From MGNI01 sp964353875 (GTDB lineage Bacteria; Chloroflexota; Anaerolineae; Anaerolineales; E44-bin32), in assembly GCA_964353875.1 (NCBI GenBank), contig CAYGXU010000028.1, positions 1 to 33,929 of the forward strand: a stretch of 33,929 bases of DNA, read 5' to 3'. Both the position numbers and the translations under genes were made by a program. The number at the start of each line of letters is the position of its first letter. The first letter of the stretch is position 1. The notes under the pieces were generated by a model. That model searched no databases, was not told where the DNA came from, and saw only the letters and a list, made by a program, of their open reading frames with translations. Shown here one piece after another: positions 23,870 to 32,201 of the stretch.

Positions 23870-23922
23870 TATCCTACCTGAATTCTCGTCATGTGAAAGG
23901 CCTTCTTCGAGTCGGTAGGATA
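23870..23922 (+). ncRNA. Structured leader upstream of the AAA+ gene
   Basis: TATCCTACC (23870-23878) pairs with GGTAGGATA (23914-23922). Inside, CTCG (23885-23888) pairs with CGAG (23908-23911), and the core holds a GAAAGGCCTTC palindrome. The nested stems lie 24 bases before the TTG start of the next gene. No T tract follows, so it is not a terminator. It may be a regulatory leader or an RNA-binding-protein site; it does not match a riboswitch class that I know. Confidence 0.35.
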
Positions 23923-23946
23923 ATAGTCAAAAGAAAGGGCTGAAAA

Positions 23947-25173
23947 TTGAGTGAATCGGTTCAATCCCTGACGGACTTGCTTGAGATCGCTGGTTCACAA
24001 CGATTTCTTGCAGCTGTGCCAGAGGAGGATCTTGGGTATGCAGAGCATTTAGCCTTCCCCTTCTTAGCCCTTGTCGGTCAGCAGGAGATGAAACTGGCAC
24101 TGATATTAACACTTATCAATCCAAATGTGGGTGGCGTCCTACTTATCGGTCCCCGAGGAACCGGCAAATCTACTGCAGTCCGAAGTCTAACCGATCTTTT
24201 ACCCGAAGTGCCACGGAGCCGCTGTCATTATGGCTGCTTACCTGAGGACATCGAAACTGGGGGAATAGATGCTATCTGCCCGGATTGCGCCCGACGCTAC
24301 GGCGAAGGGGAGCCATTAACAACCTTGGATCGAGTACGTCTGATCGAATTGCCGCTCAACTCTCAAATTGAGGATGTTGTTGGAGGTCTGGACGAACGTG
24401 CCGCTGTGCACAACCGGCTTCGGTTAAAGCATGGTTTGCTTGCTCGTGCAGATCGGAATTTGCTTTATGTGGACGAGGTCAACCTTTTGCCGGACGATAT
24501 TGTCGATGCCATCCTCGATGCAGCCGCCCAGGGAAGTTACACGGTTCATCGGGGTCCAGTGTCAGCAACTTTCCGATCCCGTTTTGCGCTCATTGGCTCA
24601 ATGAATCCTGAGGAAGGTTCCCTTCGACCACAAATTCTCGATCGCTTTGGAATGAGAGTGATTGTCCGAGGGCTTGACAATCGGGATGAACGCCTGGAAG
24701 CCTATCGGCGCTCGGTGGAATTTCTGAACAATCCTCAGCGACTTATCTATAGCTATGTGGAAGTGACCACATTGGCAAGAAACGAACTTGATTTGGCTCG
24801 CAAAGCCGTTCCCAAAATAAATTTAACTTCTGAGACAGAGGAATTCGGTTTAGATCTTATCCAGGGCATGGGGGTCGAATCCCTTCGTGCAGAAATTACC
24901 CTCTTTGAAGCTGCACGTGCGCATGCCGCTGCAGATGGCCGTCAAGAAACAACAATCGAGGATATCAAGATTACTGCACCTATGGCTTTGCGTTTACGAC
25001 GATCCTCGTTTATCAGGGATTACCTCACGTCCCAATCCCAGGAAGAAGAAGAAATCCGAAACCTAATTAATGGCCTTAACAAGTCACACCCTGGCTCCCC
25101 AGCCGCTTCTGCTGGAACCAGCGAAAATTCAATAAGGGAAAAGAAAACGGATCGGTCCGAGACCGATCCCTAA
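23947..25173 (+). CDS. AAA+ ATPase related to magnesium chelatase subunit I (ChlI/BchI)
   Basis: 408 residues. Walker A is GPRGTGKST, Walker B LLYVDEVNLL, with the ChlI insert LPLNSQIEDVVGGLD and FALIGSMNPEEGSLRPQILDRFG. A four-cysteine set CHYGC...CPDC at about residues 94-118 may bind zinc. The alpha-helical lid follows and the protein ends soon after it, so there is no VWA half as in ChlD. No chlorophyll or cobalamin gene is nearby, so the substrate is unknown; a general protein-remodelling ATPase is as likely as a chelatase. TTG 23947 has AAAGGG 7 bases upstream. A minus-strand terminator for acpP overlaps its last codons. Confidence 0.87.
   Translation: MSESVQSLTDLLEIAGSQRFLAAVPEEDLGYAEHLAFPFLALVGQQEMKLALILTLINPNVGGVLLIGPRGTGKSTAVRSLTDLLPEVPRSRCHYGCLPEDIETGGIDAICPDCARRYGEGEPLTTLDRVRLIELPLNSQIEDVVGGLDERAAVHNRLRLKHGLLARADRNLLYVDEVNLLPDDIVDAILDAAAQGSYTVHRGPVSATFRSRFALIGSMNPEEGSLRPQILDRFGMRVIVRGLDNRDERLEAYRRSVEFLNNPQRLIYSYVEVTTLARNELDLARKAVPKINLTSETEEFGLDLIQGMGVESLRAEITLFEAARAHAAADGRQETTIEDIKITAPMALRLRRSSFIRDYLTSQSQEEEEIRNLINGLNKSHPGSPAASAGTSENSIREKKTDRSETDP
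25140..25169 (-). terminator. Rho-independent terminator of acpP
   Basis: GGATCGGTC (25149-25157) pairs with GACCGATCC (25161-25169) around a 3-base loop. On the minus strand the stem is followed by GTTTTCTTTTC. It lies 24 bases beyond the acpP stop and inside the last codons of the convergent AAA+ gene, where it also encodes amino acids. Confidence 0.85.
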
Positions 25174-25193
25174 TGGTTATGAATAACGAAGGA

Positions 25194-25430
25194 TTATTTT
25201 AAATGCTCATTGATGTAGGTAACCACATCTCCAACTGTAGTGAGTTTCTGTGCATCCTCATCAGAGATATCTCCACCGAATTTCTCTTCAAAGGCCATGA
25301 TCAATTCGACCAAGTCGAGAGAATCGGCTTCCAGATCTTCTCGGAACCTCGCTTCGGGTGTGATCTTGCTTTCTTCAGCACTTAGGTACTGCGCTATGAT
25401 GGTTTTCACCTCTTCAAAGGTGTCTGACAT
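25194..25430 (-). CDS. acpP: Acyl carrier protein
   Basis: 78 residues, acidic, the usual ACP length. Ser37 in EADSLDLVEL is the site for the phosphopantetheine arm. It carries growing acyl chains for FabF and PlsX encoded at 1931-4209. ATG 25430 has GAGAGGAGG 6 bases upstream. It is a single-gene unit with its own promoter-like elements and a strong terminator. Confidence 0.97.
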   Translation of the reverse strand: MSDTFEEVKTIIAQYLSAEESKITPEARFREDLEADSLDLVELIMAFEEKFGGDISDEDAQKLTTVGDVVTYINEHLK

Positions 25431-25470
25431 AAGAACCCTCCTCTCAAGGGATCCAAATAACTATGTCTGG

Positions 25471-25499
25471 ATTTTAAGCTGCTCCTCGCACAGAAGCAA
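25471..25499 (-). promoter_or_regulatory. Possible acpP promoter
   Basis: On the minus strand TTGCTT (+ 25494-25499) and TAAAAT (+ 25471-25476) are 17 bp apart, 3 and 5 of 6 to consensus. The start near 25464 leaves a leader of about 34 nt. Confidence 0.4.
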
Positions 25500-25558
25500 G
25501 CCAATCGAATGGGTTTGGTCTTTCAAATATGGCATTCTCGTTTTAGGAACACCTGACC

Positions 25559-26596
25559 ATGAGTAAAGTTACGCCAATATCAAAGCGAAAATCTGAGCAT
25601 ATCCAGATCGCCCTTAATAAAGATGTACAATCCGGAATAACGACCGGGCTGGAACGAATCCAATTTGAACACAATGCACTCCCCGATCTTGACCTGAAGC
25701 GCATCGACCTATCCACCCATTTCTTAGATCATTCCCTCAGCGCTCCTTTGCTCATCTCCTCTATGACAGGCGGGACTCCAGAGGCACAAAAGATTAATAT
25801 CGAACTTGCTAAAGCAGCCCAAGCACGTGGAATTGCCATGGGGCTTGGGTCTCAACGCGCTGCCATTGAGAATCCAATCACCATGGAGACCTTTCAAGTC
25901 CGATCCTATGCACCGAACATACTCCTCTTTGCGAATCTGGCGGCAGTGCAACTTAACTATAATTTTGGTGTTGAACACTACCAACGCGCAGTCGACAGCA
26001 TCGCGGCAGATGCATTAATACTTCATCTCAATCCACTTCAGGAAGCCCTCCAACCTGAAGGAGAGACCAACTTCGAGAAACTTTTGCCGAAAATCGAGGT
26101 TTTATGTCGTGCATTAACTGTGCCTATTATTATCAAAGAAGTAGGTTGGGGAATTTCTGGCCGGGTCGCCAAGGCTTTGATTGATGTGGGTGTCACAGGC
26201 ATTGATGTTGCTGGCGCTGGCGGGACCTCATGGTCGCAAGTTGAAATGTACCGAGCTGAAAATGAACGACAGGCAAAATTAGCTGCAGCATTCCTCAATT
26301 GGGGGATACCAACTGCGATTGCGATTACCCAAGTTCGCAGCACTCTTCCGGATATTCCTTTGATCGCCTCAGGCGGTTTGCGCACAGGGTCTGATCTGGC
26401 AAAATGCATCACCTTGGGAGCAGATATCGGAGGGGTGGCAGCTCCATTGTTAAAAGCAACGGCTATCTCAACCGAAGCACTTCTTGAAACCATTGACTTT
26501 ATCTTGGATGAATTCCGCATCTGTATGTTCGCCACCGGAAGCGCTAATATCCATCAACTACATAAAGCGAGATTGATCGATAATGAAGGCAGCTAA
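25559..26596 (+). CDS. fni: Isopentenyl-diphosphate delta-isomerase, type 2 (FMN-dependent)
   Basis: Interconverts IPP and DMAPP with FMN and NADPH. It has 345 residues, normal for type 2. The N-terminal RKSEHIQIAL, SSMTGGTPEA, GLGSQRAAIE, VKEVGWGIS, DVAGAGGTSW and SGGLRTGSDLAK blocks are characteristic of the FMN TIM barrel. ATG 25559 has AGGA 10 bases upstream. The 3' end overlaps the prenyl synthase start by 14 bases. The pair would provide DMAPP and then long-chain prenyl diphosphates. Confidence 0.96.
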   Translation: MSKVTPISKRKSEHIQIALNKDVQSGITTGLERIQFEHNALPDLDLKRIDLSTHFLDHSLSAPLLISSMTGGTPEAQKINIELAKAAQARGIAMGLGSQRAAIENPITMETFQVRSYAPNILLFANLAAVQLNYNFGVEHYQRAVDSIAADALILHLNPLQEALQPEGETNFEKLLPKIEVLCRALTVPIIIKEVGWGISGRVAKALIDVGVTGIDVAGAGGTSWSQVEMYRAENERQAKLAAAFLNWGIPTAIAITQVRSTLPDIPLIASGGLRTGSDLAKCITLGADIGGVAAPLLKATAISTEALLETIDFILDEFRICMFATGSANIHQLHKARLIDNEGS

Positions 26597-27608
26597 TTCC
26601 TTTCAAAATCCGCAGATAATCGCCATGAAACAAGCTATTGAGCAAGACCTCAAAATCTCTTTGGCCCGCTTCCAGGCCGAAAAAACCGAAGGTCTGACTG
26701 ATATGATTGATTATCATTTTGGTTGGAAGGATGAAAAAAATGGAAGCTCTGGAAAGCGCATCCGCCCTTTGATTACCTTACTTTGTTGTGCAGCTATCGG
26801 AAGGGAATGGCAGATAGCGCTGCCGGCTGCAAGCGCTATTGAGCTAATCCATAATTTTTCGCTCATCCATGACGATATTGAGGATCTCAGTCCTACAAGA
26901 AGAGGACGGACGACCATATGGAAAAAATGGGGGATCGCCAAAGCGATCAATCTCGGAGATGCCATCTTTGCGCTCTCTCACCTGACAGTATTCCGTCTTG
27001 AGAAGATAGGTTTATCTCATGAGCTGATACTGAGTGTCCTGGAGGTTCTCGATCAAGCGTGCATTAGATTGACAATTGGGCAACAACTTGATCTTGCTTT
27101 TCAAGAAAAAGACCAGATCTCCGAGGAAGATTATCTACAAATGATCTCCGGAAAAACCTCCGCCCTCTTATCTGCGGCAACCGCTTGCGGAGGGATTATC
27201 GCCGGTGGTGATTCAGACGTTGTTACGAATCTTAAGAACTATGGGAACGATCTAGGGCTGGCCTTCCAAATCCAAGACGACATTCTTGGTATCTGGGGGG
27301 ATTCATCGAAGACAGGCAAAGATACGAATGATGATCTACGTTTAAAAAAGAAGACACTTCCGATCGTCTATGGGCTACAAAATTCTTCCAACTTCAAAGA
27401 ATTATGGAATTCAAGCCTAAATAGCGATATGGCAATTGATAACCTCCGTCATGCTCTGGATGCCTCCCATGCTCTCCAATATGCTCAAGGCAAAGCAGAA
27501 GAATATCTTCAAAGAGCATTATGCTGTTTGGATACCCTTAATATAGAAAACGAATACTTTATAGAATTAAGGAAGATGACCCTTCGCCTTCTAAACCGAG
27601 AAGCTTGA
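26583..27608 (+). CDS. Polyprenyl (geranylgeranyl/farnesyl-type) diphosphate synthase
   Basis: Chain-elongating trans-prenyl synthase, 341 residues. The first aspartate-rich motif is Asp97-Asp98-x-x-Asp101 in IHDDIEDLSPTRRG. The second is DDILG (QIQDDILGIWGD), where the usual last Asp is Gly, as in a number of bacterial members. KTSALLSAATACGG and GNDLGLAFQIQDD are typical. Product length cannot be read with confidence. ATG 26583 lies inside fni; ATG 26625 is a possible later start, and neither has a good ribosome binding site, so coupling with fni is likely. The stop shares TTGA with a possible mini-gene. Confidence 0.92.
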   Translation: MKAANSFQNPQIIAMKQAIEQDLKISLARFQAEKTEGLTDMIDYHFGWKDEKNGSSGKRIRPLITLLCCAAIGREWQIALPAASAIELIHNFSLIHDDIEDLSPTRRGRTTIWKKWGIAKAINLGDAIFALSHLTVFRLEKIGLSHELILSVLEVLDQACIRLTIGQQLDLAFQEKDQISEEDYLQMISGKTSALLSAATACGGIIAGGDSDVVTNLKNYGNDLGLAFQIQDDILGIWGDSSKTGKDTNDDLRLKKKTLPIVYGLQNSSNFKELWNSSLNSDMAIDNLRHALDASHALQYAQGKAEEYLQRALCCLDTLNIENEYFIELRKMTLRLLNREA

Positions 27609-27724
27609 AGAATGAGACATTCGCTCTTTTCTTGATGACATTGGCATTGGTTTCATTCCTGTTCTGGCAAAGCCCCGGTTTTATCCTTTGGGTGATAAAG
27701 AAACTGATAAGCGCAACAAGATGA
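27605..27724 (+). CDS. Possible 39-residue single-helix membrane protein
   Basis: TTG at 27605 overlaps the prenyl synthase stop in TTGA, as plsX and fabF do. The product has a charged start, a run of about 22 hydrophobic residues (ETFALFLMTLALVSFLFW) and a basic end (VIKKLISATR), the expected layout of a small inner-membrane protein. GAGAAG is a weak ribosome binding site. It would be made by coupling to the upstream gene. Its function is unknown, and chance cannot be excluded at this length. Confidence 0.35.
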   Translation: MKNETFALFLMTLALVSFLFWQSPGFILWVIKKLISATR

Positions 27725-27746
27725 TATTTGAAGCAAGGATAATGAT

Positions 27747-27872
27747 ATGCAGTATATGCATATTGAGCTAAATATTTTGCGGGATCAGCGTAAAAATGTG
27801 ATTAATTTTGCATTCACGCGGCAGATTTTTCCGCTATTGATGATCGGATTAGTTGCCATCGCGTTGCACTGA
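27747..27872 (+). CDS. Possible 41-residue tail-anchored membrane protein
   Basis: ATG 27747 has AAGGAT about 8 bases upstream. The product has a polar first half (MQYMHIELNILRDQRKNV) and a hydrophobic C-terminal segment (FPLLMIGLVAIALH). It ends over the -35 region of the kinase operon promoter. It may form a unit with the 39-residue frame 22 bases upstream. No family is recognised. Confidence 0.3.
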   Translation: MQYMHIELNILRDQRKNVINFAFTRQIFPLLMIGLVAIALH

Positions 27873-27891
27873 TCTTCACTCATGCTATAAT
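27864..27891 (+). promoter_or_regulatory. Promoter of the kinase/phosphatase operon
   Basis: A perfect TATAAT (27886-27891) preceded by TGC forms an extended -10 box. TTGCAC (27864-27869) is 16 bp upstream. The start would be near 27898, 15 bases before the kinase ATG, leaving just enough room for the GAGGAAG ribosome binding site. Confidence 0.6.
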
Positions 27892-27912
27892 CGGCCATTG
27901 GTAGTGAGGAAG

Positions 27913-29793
27913 ATGCGTAGGACAACTCGTTCACTTGGCGGTAAGTCAGCGACAGACATTAAGGCCGGACAACTTCAGGCCGGGGTAACGCTTCAGGATC
28001 GGTATTTAATCCTGGGAATCCTTGGTTCAGGTGGGATGAGTTCTGTTTATAAAGGTCGTGACCTGCATTTTCCTAATGTCACCAAATTAGTCGCAGTAAA
28101 AGAAATGATCAACTTGGCAGCCGACCCAACGATGTACGAGATGATTGTGAGGAATTTCGAACGTGAAGCGGATCTCCTCGCCACTCTCTCTCATCCTGCC
28201 ATCCCACGGATTTACGACTACTTCACCCAGGATAGCAGTTCTTATCTCGTCATGGAATTTATCGAAGGCAAAGACCTCGAGGCAATGTTAAGGGATACCG
28301 ATGGTTTTATGTCAGAGGAGCAAATCGTCGGATGGGCAATTGAAATTTGCGATGTATTGGCATACCTTCATAATCATGAACCACAACCTGTCATCTTCAG
28401 AGACATGAAGCCGTCTAATGTGATGGTCGACCACCATGGTCATATCCGTTTAATTGACTTCGGAATTGCGCGAGTATTCCAACCGGGCGAAAAAGGGACC
28501 ATGATCGGCACGGAAGGATACTCACCTCCAGAACAATATCGGGGCGAGGCTTCTCCGCAAGGGGACCTATATGCCCTAGGTGCAACCCTGCATCATCTCC
28601 TCACCCGCCGTGATCCGCGCGCGGAACCGCCTTTCTCATTCTCCGAACGGCCGATCCGTGAGATTAATCCGGCTGTTTCCGCTGAATTGGAGTCGGTGAT
28701 TTTTGGTTCATTGACCTACGATCCAAAAGACCGCTATCCCAATGCAGAAGCGATGAAACAGGCTTTAATATCGGCTGCAAAAAAGACTGGTGTTCTTTCA
28801 TCTGCGGCAACAGCAATAAAATTAAGGGCTGAACCCGAGGTGGAGGAATTATGGTCTTTTGAGTGCGAAGACGAAATCCGGGGATCCCCTACACTCTACC
28901 GCGATGCTGTTTACATTGGCTGTTATGACAATAACGTTTACGCCTTGGAGACAAAGAAAGGCTCATTTCTTTGGAAATACCCAACCGAGGGTGGGATTCC
29001 TACCCGCCCAGCGATAGAAGATGATATTCTCTTCATCGGCTCCGAAGACCACCGTCTTTATGCCATCACAACAGAAAATGGTGAGTTGGTGTGGACTTAT
29101 TATACAGAGGGTCCAATCCGTTCCTCCCCCGTGATCTCAGAAGGCCATATTTTCTTCGGTTCTGACGATACTTACTTGCATGTTGTCAATAAGGCGAATG
29201 GCAATCGCGCATGGAGATCCAGCGCTGCTGCGCCTATCCGTTCCTCTCCACTGATAGCAGATGAACGAGTATACTTTGGGTGTGAAAGTGGAGATTTCTA
29301 CTCGGTGGATTTTCGCGGAGAATTGAAGTGGCGCTTCAAGGCGAGGCGTGCAGTAACCTCTTCTCCCCTTTTTATTGAAGGATTGGTCATTTTTACCTCG
29401 TTAGATTGGACGGTTTATGCCTTGGATGCGGAGGGAGGATGGCAAGTATGGCGATTTAGAATGGGGCGCCCAAGCATTTCCTCCCCAGCCTATGCAGAAG
29501 GCAAAATTTTTACTGGGTCAGCAGACGGGAATATTTATGCAATTGATTCCCGCTCAAGTTATGAAATCTGGCGTTTTAAAACCGATCATCAGGTAACAGG
29601 TTCACCTCTTATCCATGAGGATTCGCTGTATTGTGGTTCTGTGGATGGCTGCATGTACTGCCTTGATATGCGCTCAGGGCGCCTCCGATGGAAATTCCGA
29701 ACTGGCGGACCGATAACGGGGACACCAGCGATTTCAAATAACATCCTTTATTTCGGCTCAACGGACCGACATGTTTACGCTCTTCTCACCTAG
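27913..29793 (+). CDS. Ser/Thr protein kinase with C-terminal PQQ-type beta-propeller
   Basis: 626 residues from ATG 27913, which has GAGG about 5 bases upstream; a longer frame from a TTG at 27853 runs through the promoter and is rejected. The kinase domain covers about 30-300: glycine loop LGSGGMSSVYKG, Lys63 in AVKE, catalytic loop FRDMKPSNV (Asp164, Phe in place of the His of HRD), DFG at 182-184 and a GTEGYSPPEQY activation segment. From about 330 to the end, seven or so propeller blades repeat units like SPxxxxxxxYxGSxDxxxYAL...WxF, as in PQQ-dependent dehydrogenases. There is no transmembrane helix between the domains, so the propeller is cytoplasmic and probably binds substrate proteins or ligands. 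It is the first gene of a six-gene operon. Confidence 0.93.
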   Translation: MRRTTRSLGGKSATDIKAGQLQAGVTLQDRYLILGILGSGGMSSVYKGRDLHFPNVTKLVAVKEMINLAADPTMYEMIVRNFEREADLLATLSHPAIPRIYDYFTQDSSSYLVMEFIEGKDLEAMLRDTDGFMSEEQIVGWAIEICDVLAYLHNHEPQPVIFRDMKPSNVMVDHHGHIRLIDFGIARVFQPGEKGTMIGTEGYSPPEQYRGEASPQGDLYALGATLHHLLTRRDPRAEPPFSFSERPIREINPAVSAELESVIFGSLTYDPKDRYPNAEAMKQALISAAKKTGVLSSAATAIKLRAEPEVEELWSFECEDEIRGSPTLYRDAVYIGCYDNNVYALETKKGSFLWKYPTEGGIPTRPAIEDDILFIGSEDHRLYAITTENGELVWTYYTEGPIRSSPVISEGHIFFGSDDTYLHVVNKANGNRAWRSSAAAPIRSSPLIADERVYFGCESGDFYSVDFRGELKWRFKARRAVTSSPLFIEGLVIFTSLDWTVYALDAEGGWQVWRFRMGRPSISSPAYAEGKIFTGSADGNIYAIDSRSSYEIWRFKTDHQVTGSPLIHEDSLYCGSVDGCMYCLDMRSGRLRWKFRTGGPITGTPAISNNILYFGSTDRHVYALLT

Positions 29794-29825
29794 ATCGAAA
29801 GAGGGATGATTTACAGGAAGCAAGT

Positions 29826-30710
29826 ATGAAATATCTAAAACAGATAATCAACAAAGTACGGACCCTCCCTGCAGATAAAATCGATACTGCTCCTCTTGAT
29901 CCATCTACGGTTCATGAGGAGGTCCGCGTAGATCGGATCCAAGAAATTCTCGTGGGTACTGCCCAGTCCACAGGTCTTGAAAGAAGCCATAATGAAGATG
30001 CCCTATTCGTTATGCAGGGGAGTTCTGCTGGGGAGGAGGCTCTCCCGAATTTCGGTCTTTTCATTGTAGCCGATGGTATGGGAGGTCATCGCGCAGGCGA
30101 AATTGCGAGCGCCATCTCCGTTCGGAAGGTTGCTCAAAGAATCACGCAGGATACCGTCCTGCGATTGTTCGATGCTGGAGACAGCGCAGAGCTTCCACCA
30201 ATACAAGAAATGATACGAAAAGCACTTGAGGATGCAAATGAAGCCGTTGTCGAGCGCGTTCCTGGAGGTGGTACCACCCTCACCGCAGCGTTGCTACTAG
30301 GACATCAAGTAACGATCGGACATGTAGGCGATAGTCGAGCCTATATCATTTCTGAGAATGGTACTAAAGTAATTACCCGTGATCACTCTTTGGTGGAAAG
30401 ATTGAAGGAATTAGGCCAACTCTCCGAAGATGAAGCCGCCTCACATCCTCAACGCAATGTACTCTACCGCGCCATTGGACAAGGCGCCAACCTGGAAGTT
30501 GATGTTTTTTCCTATCCCATTCCTCCTGAGGGTTATTTGCTTGTTTGCTCCGACGGACTTTGGAGCGTAGTCCCTGAGATTGATATTCAAACCATCATCT
30601 TAGAATCTTCCAACCCTCAGGTAGCCTGTGAAAAACTCGTTCATGCAGCAAATGCTGCCGGAGGGCCGGATAACATTACTGCGATCCTCGTCAAGTTTCC
30701 GCCCTCATAG
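29826..30710 (+). CDS. PP2C-family Ser/Thr protein phosphatase
   Basis: 294 residues. All PP2C metal motifs are present: RSHNEDALF, VADGMGGHRAGE, GHVGDSRAYI, CSDGLWSVV and GGPDNITAIL. About 40 extra residues stand before the catalytic domain and none after it, with no membrane helix. It would remove phosphates added by the kinase encoded 32 bases upstream. ATG 29826 has GGAAG 6 bases before it. Kinase and PP2C in one operon are a common arrangement. Confidence 0.95.
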   Translation: MKYLKQIINKVRTLPADKIDTAPLDPSTVHEEVRVDRIQEILVGTAQSTGLERSHNEDALFVMQGSSAGEEALPNFGLFIVADGMGGHRAGEIASAISVRKVAQRITQDTVLRLFDAGDSAELPPIQEMIRKALEDANEAVVERVPGGGTTLTAALLLGHQVTIGHVGDSRAYIISENGTKVITRDHSLVERLKELGQLSEDEAASHPQRNVLYRAIGQGANLEVDVFSYPIPPEGYLLVCSDGLWSVVPEIDIQTIILESSNPQVACEKLVHAANAAGGPDNITAILVKFPPS

Positions 30711-30722
30711 AGAGAGGGATCG

Positions 30723-32201
30723 GTGGGAGGGAAGAAGGACTTTTACGAGATCTTAGGAGTGGCAAGAAACGCTACGCCAGAACAACTTCGCAAGGCATAT
30801 CGTGAATATGCACTCCTTTTACATCCCGATCGTAATATTAACCCAGGCGATACGGAAAAATTCCTTGAAATTGGGAAAGCATACGAGACCCTCATCGATC
30901 CCACTTCAAGAACCGAATACGATGAGGAGCTTACTCGAATTGAAGAAGAACAAACTGAGAAAGCCTCCTTTACCTGTACTGTTCTTCATAGCCGAGATTC
31001 CTTACTTCAATTAGGCGAACCCCAAGTCCATTATGTCCTTCTGGATATTCGTCCTGCTTCACATCTGCCCGCAATGCGTGCACCGATCAATTTATGTCTC
31101 GTGATTGATCGTTCCACTTCAATGCAAGGACAACGCCTAGATCAAATTCGATCAGCTACCCTTACCATTCTTCAGGGACTCAAACCACACGATACCGCTT
31201 CTATTGTGGCTTTTAGTGATAACGCGGACTTGGTTGTCACTCCTGAGCAAGCAAGCAACTACCCTGTTGCAAGAGCGCGATTAAGCCTGCTTCAAGCTGG
31301 AGGAGGGACAGAAATCGGACAAGGTCTAAAACTTGGCTTACACCAACTGCGTCAATCTTTCATTCGTGATGGCGTCAATCACCTTGTTCTTCTCACTGAC
31401 GGTCGTACATACGGAGATGAAGAACTCTGTTTACAGCTCGCCGACTTGGCTGCTTCTCAAGGGATCACGATTAATGGCATTGGCATCGGTTCGGATTGGA
31501 GCGACCGGCTCTTGGACGAAATGACTTCTCGAACTGGCGGAAATGTGCTCTTCTTGGATACACCGCGATCAGTTGCAGAATTTCTTCATCGTATCTTTGA
31601 AAGTCTTGGTCGCGTCTTTGCAAGTCGCATGCGACTCGAGGGAAGCTTTGCTCAGCAAGTAGATTTACGTTCAACATTCCGCGTTATGCCTGAGCCGATG
31701 CCGTTATCGGATGCACTGCCTGTTACCTTGGGAAACCTAGGACGCGACGGACAGATACAAGTGATCTTGGAGCTGGTCATCCATCCAATTGGACAGATCC
31801 CCGAATTGGAACTTGCCCACATCTCCATTAGTGGAGATGTCCTTGGTATGGATATGGAGACACAAAACTTACCCCTTCGAATCACGTGTAAAGTAAGCGA
31901 TCAACCTGACCCAGCTCCTCCCCCTCAAGAGCTACTTTCTTGTCTGGGATACATCGTTCTTTACCGAATGCAAGAGAAAGCCCGTCATGAAGCGGAATTA
32001 GGACAAACGGTACAAGCCGCTCGACGCCTCGAAAACCTTGCCACTCAATTAATGGCATCAGGGGAACGTGAGCTCGCCAAAGCCGCACTCAGCGAGGCAG
32101 CTCGTGTCTCCCACACACGCCGTCTCTCTACAGAAGGAGAGAAGGTGCTCAAATATGGCACCCGCAGTTTATTATTGCCTGCGAAAACGGAGGGCCCATG
32201 A
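30723..32201 (+). CDS. J-domain (DnaJ) fused to VWA domain
   Basis: 492 residues. Residues 1-70 are a J domain with the HPD motif at 34-36 (LLLHPDRNINPGD), needed to stimulate Hsp70. From about 122 to 300 a VWA domain follows: MIDAS Asp129-x-Ser131-x-Ser133 in IDRSTSM, GGGTEIGQGL, and LLTDGRTYGDE. The remainder has a beta-rich part and a helical C-terminus. GTG 30723 has GAGAGGG about 6 bases upstream, 12 bases after the PP2C stop. The fusion couples a chaperone recruiter to a metal-dependent protein-binding module. VWA proteins beside kinase and PP2C genes are known from TerY-P triads; the J domain is an addition. Confidence 0.93.
   Translation: MGGKKDFYEILGVARNATPEQLRKAYREYALLLHPDRNINPGDTEKFLEIGKAYETLIDPTSRTEYDEELTRIEEEQTEKASFTCTVLHSRDSLLQLGEPQVHYVLLDIRPASHLPAMRAPINLCLVIDRSTSMQGQRLDQIRSATLTILQGLKPHDTASIVAFSDNADLVVTPEQASNYPVARARLSLLQAGGGTEIGQGLKLGLHQLRQSFIRDGVNHLVLLTDGRTYGDEELCLQLADLAASQGITINGIGIGSDWSDRLLDEMTSRTGGNVLFLDTPRSVAEFLHRIFESLGRVFASRMRLEGSFAQQVDLRSTFRVMPEPMPLSDALPVTLGNLGRDGQIQVILELVIHPIGQIPELELAHISISGDVLGMDMETQNLPLRITCKVSDQPDPAPPPQELLSCLGYIVLYRMQEKARHEAELGQTVQAARRLENLATQLMASGERELAKAALSEAARVSHTRRLSTEGEKVLKYGTRSLLLPAKTEGP

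Noticed and set aside
26038..26535. 165-residue frame on the minus strand inside fni
   Set aside because: Antisense to an intact fni gene; no family motif and no plausible start.
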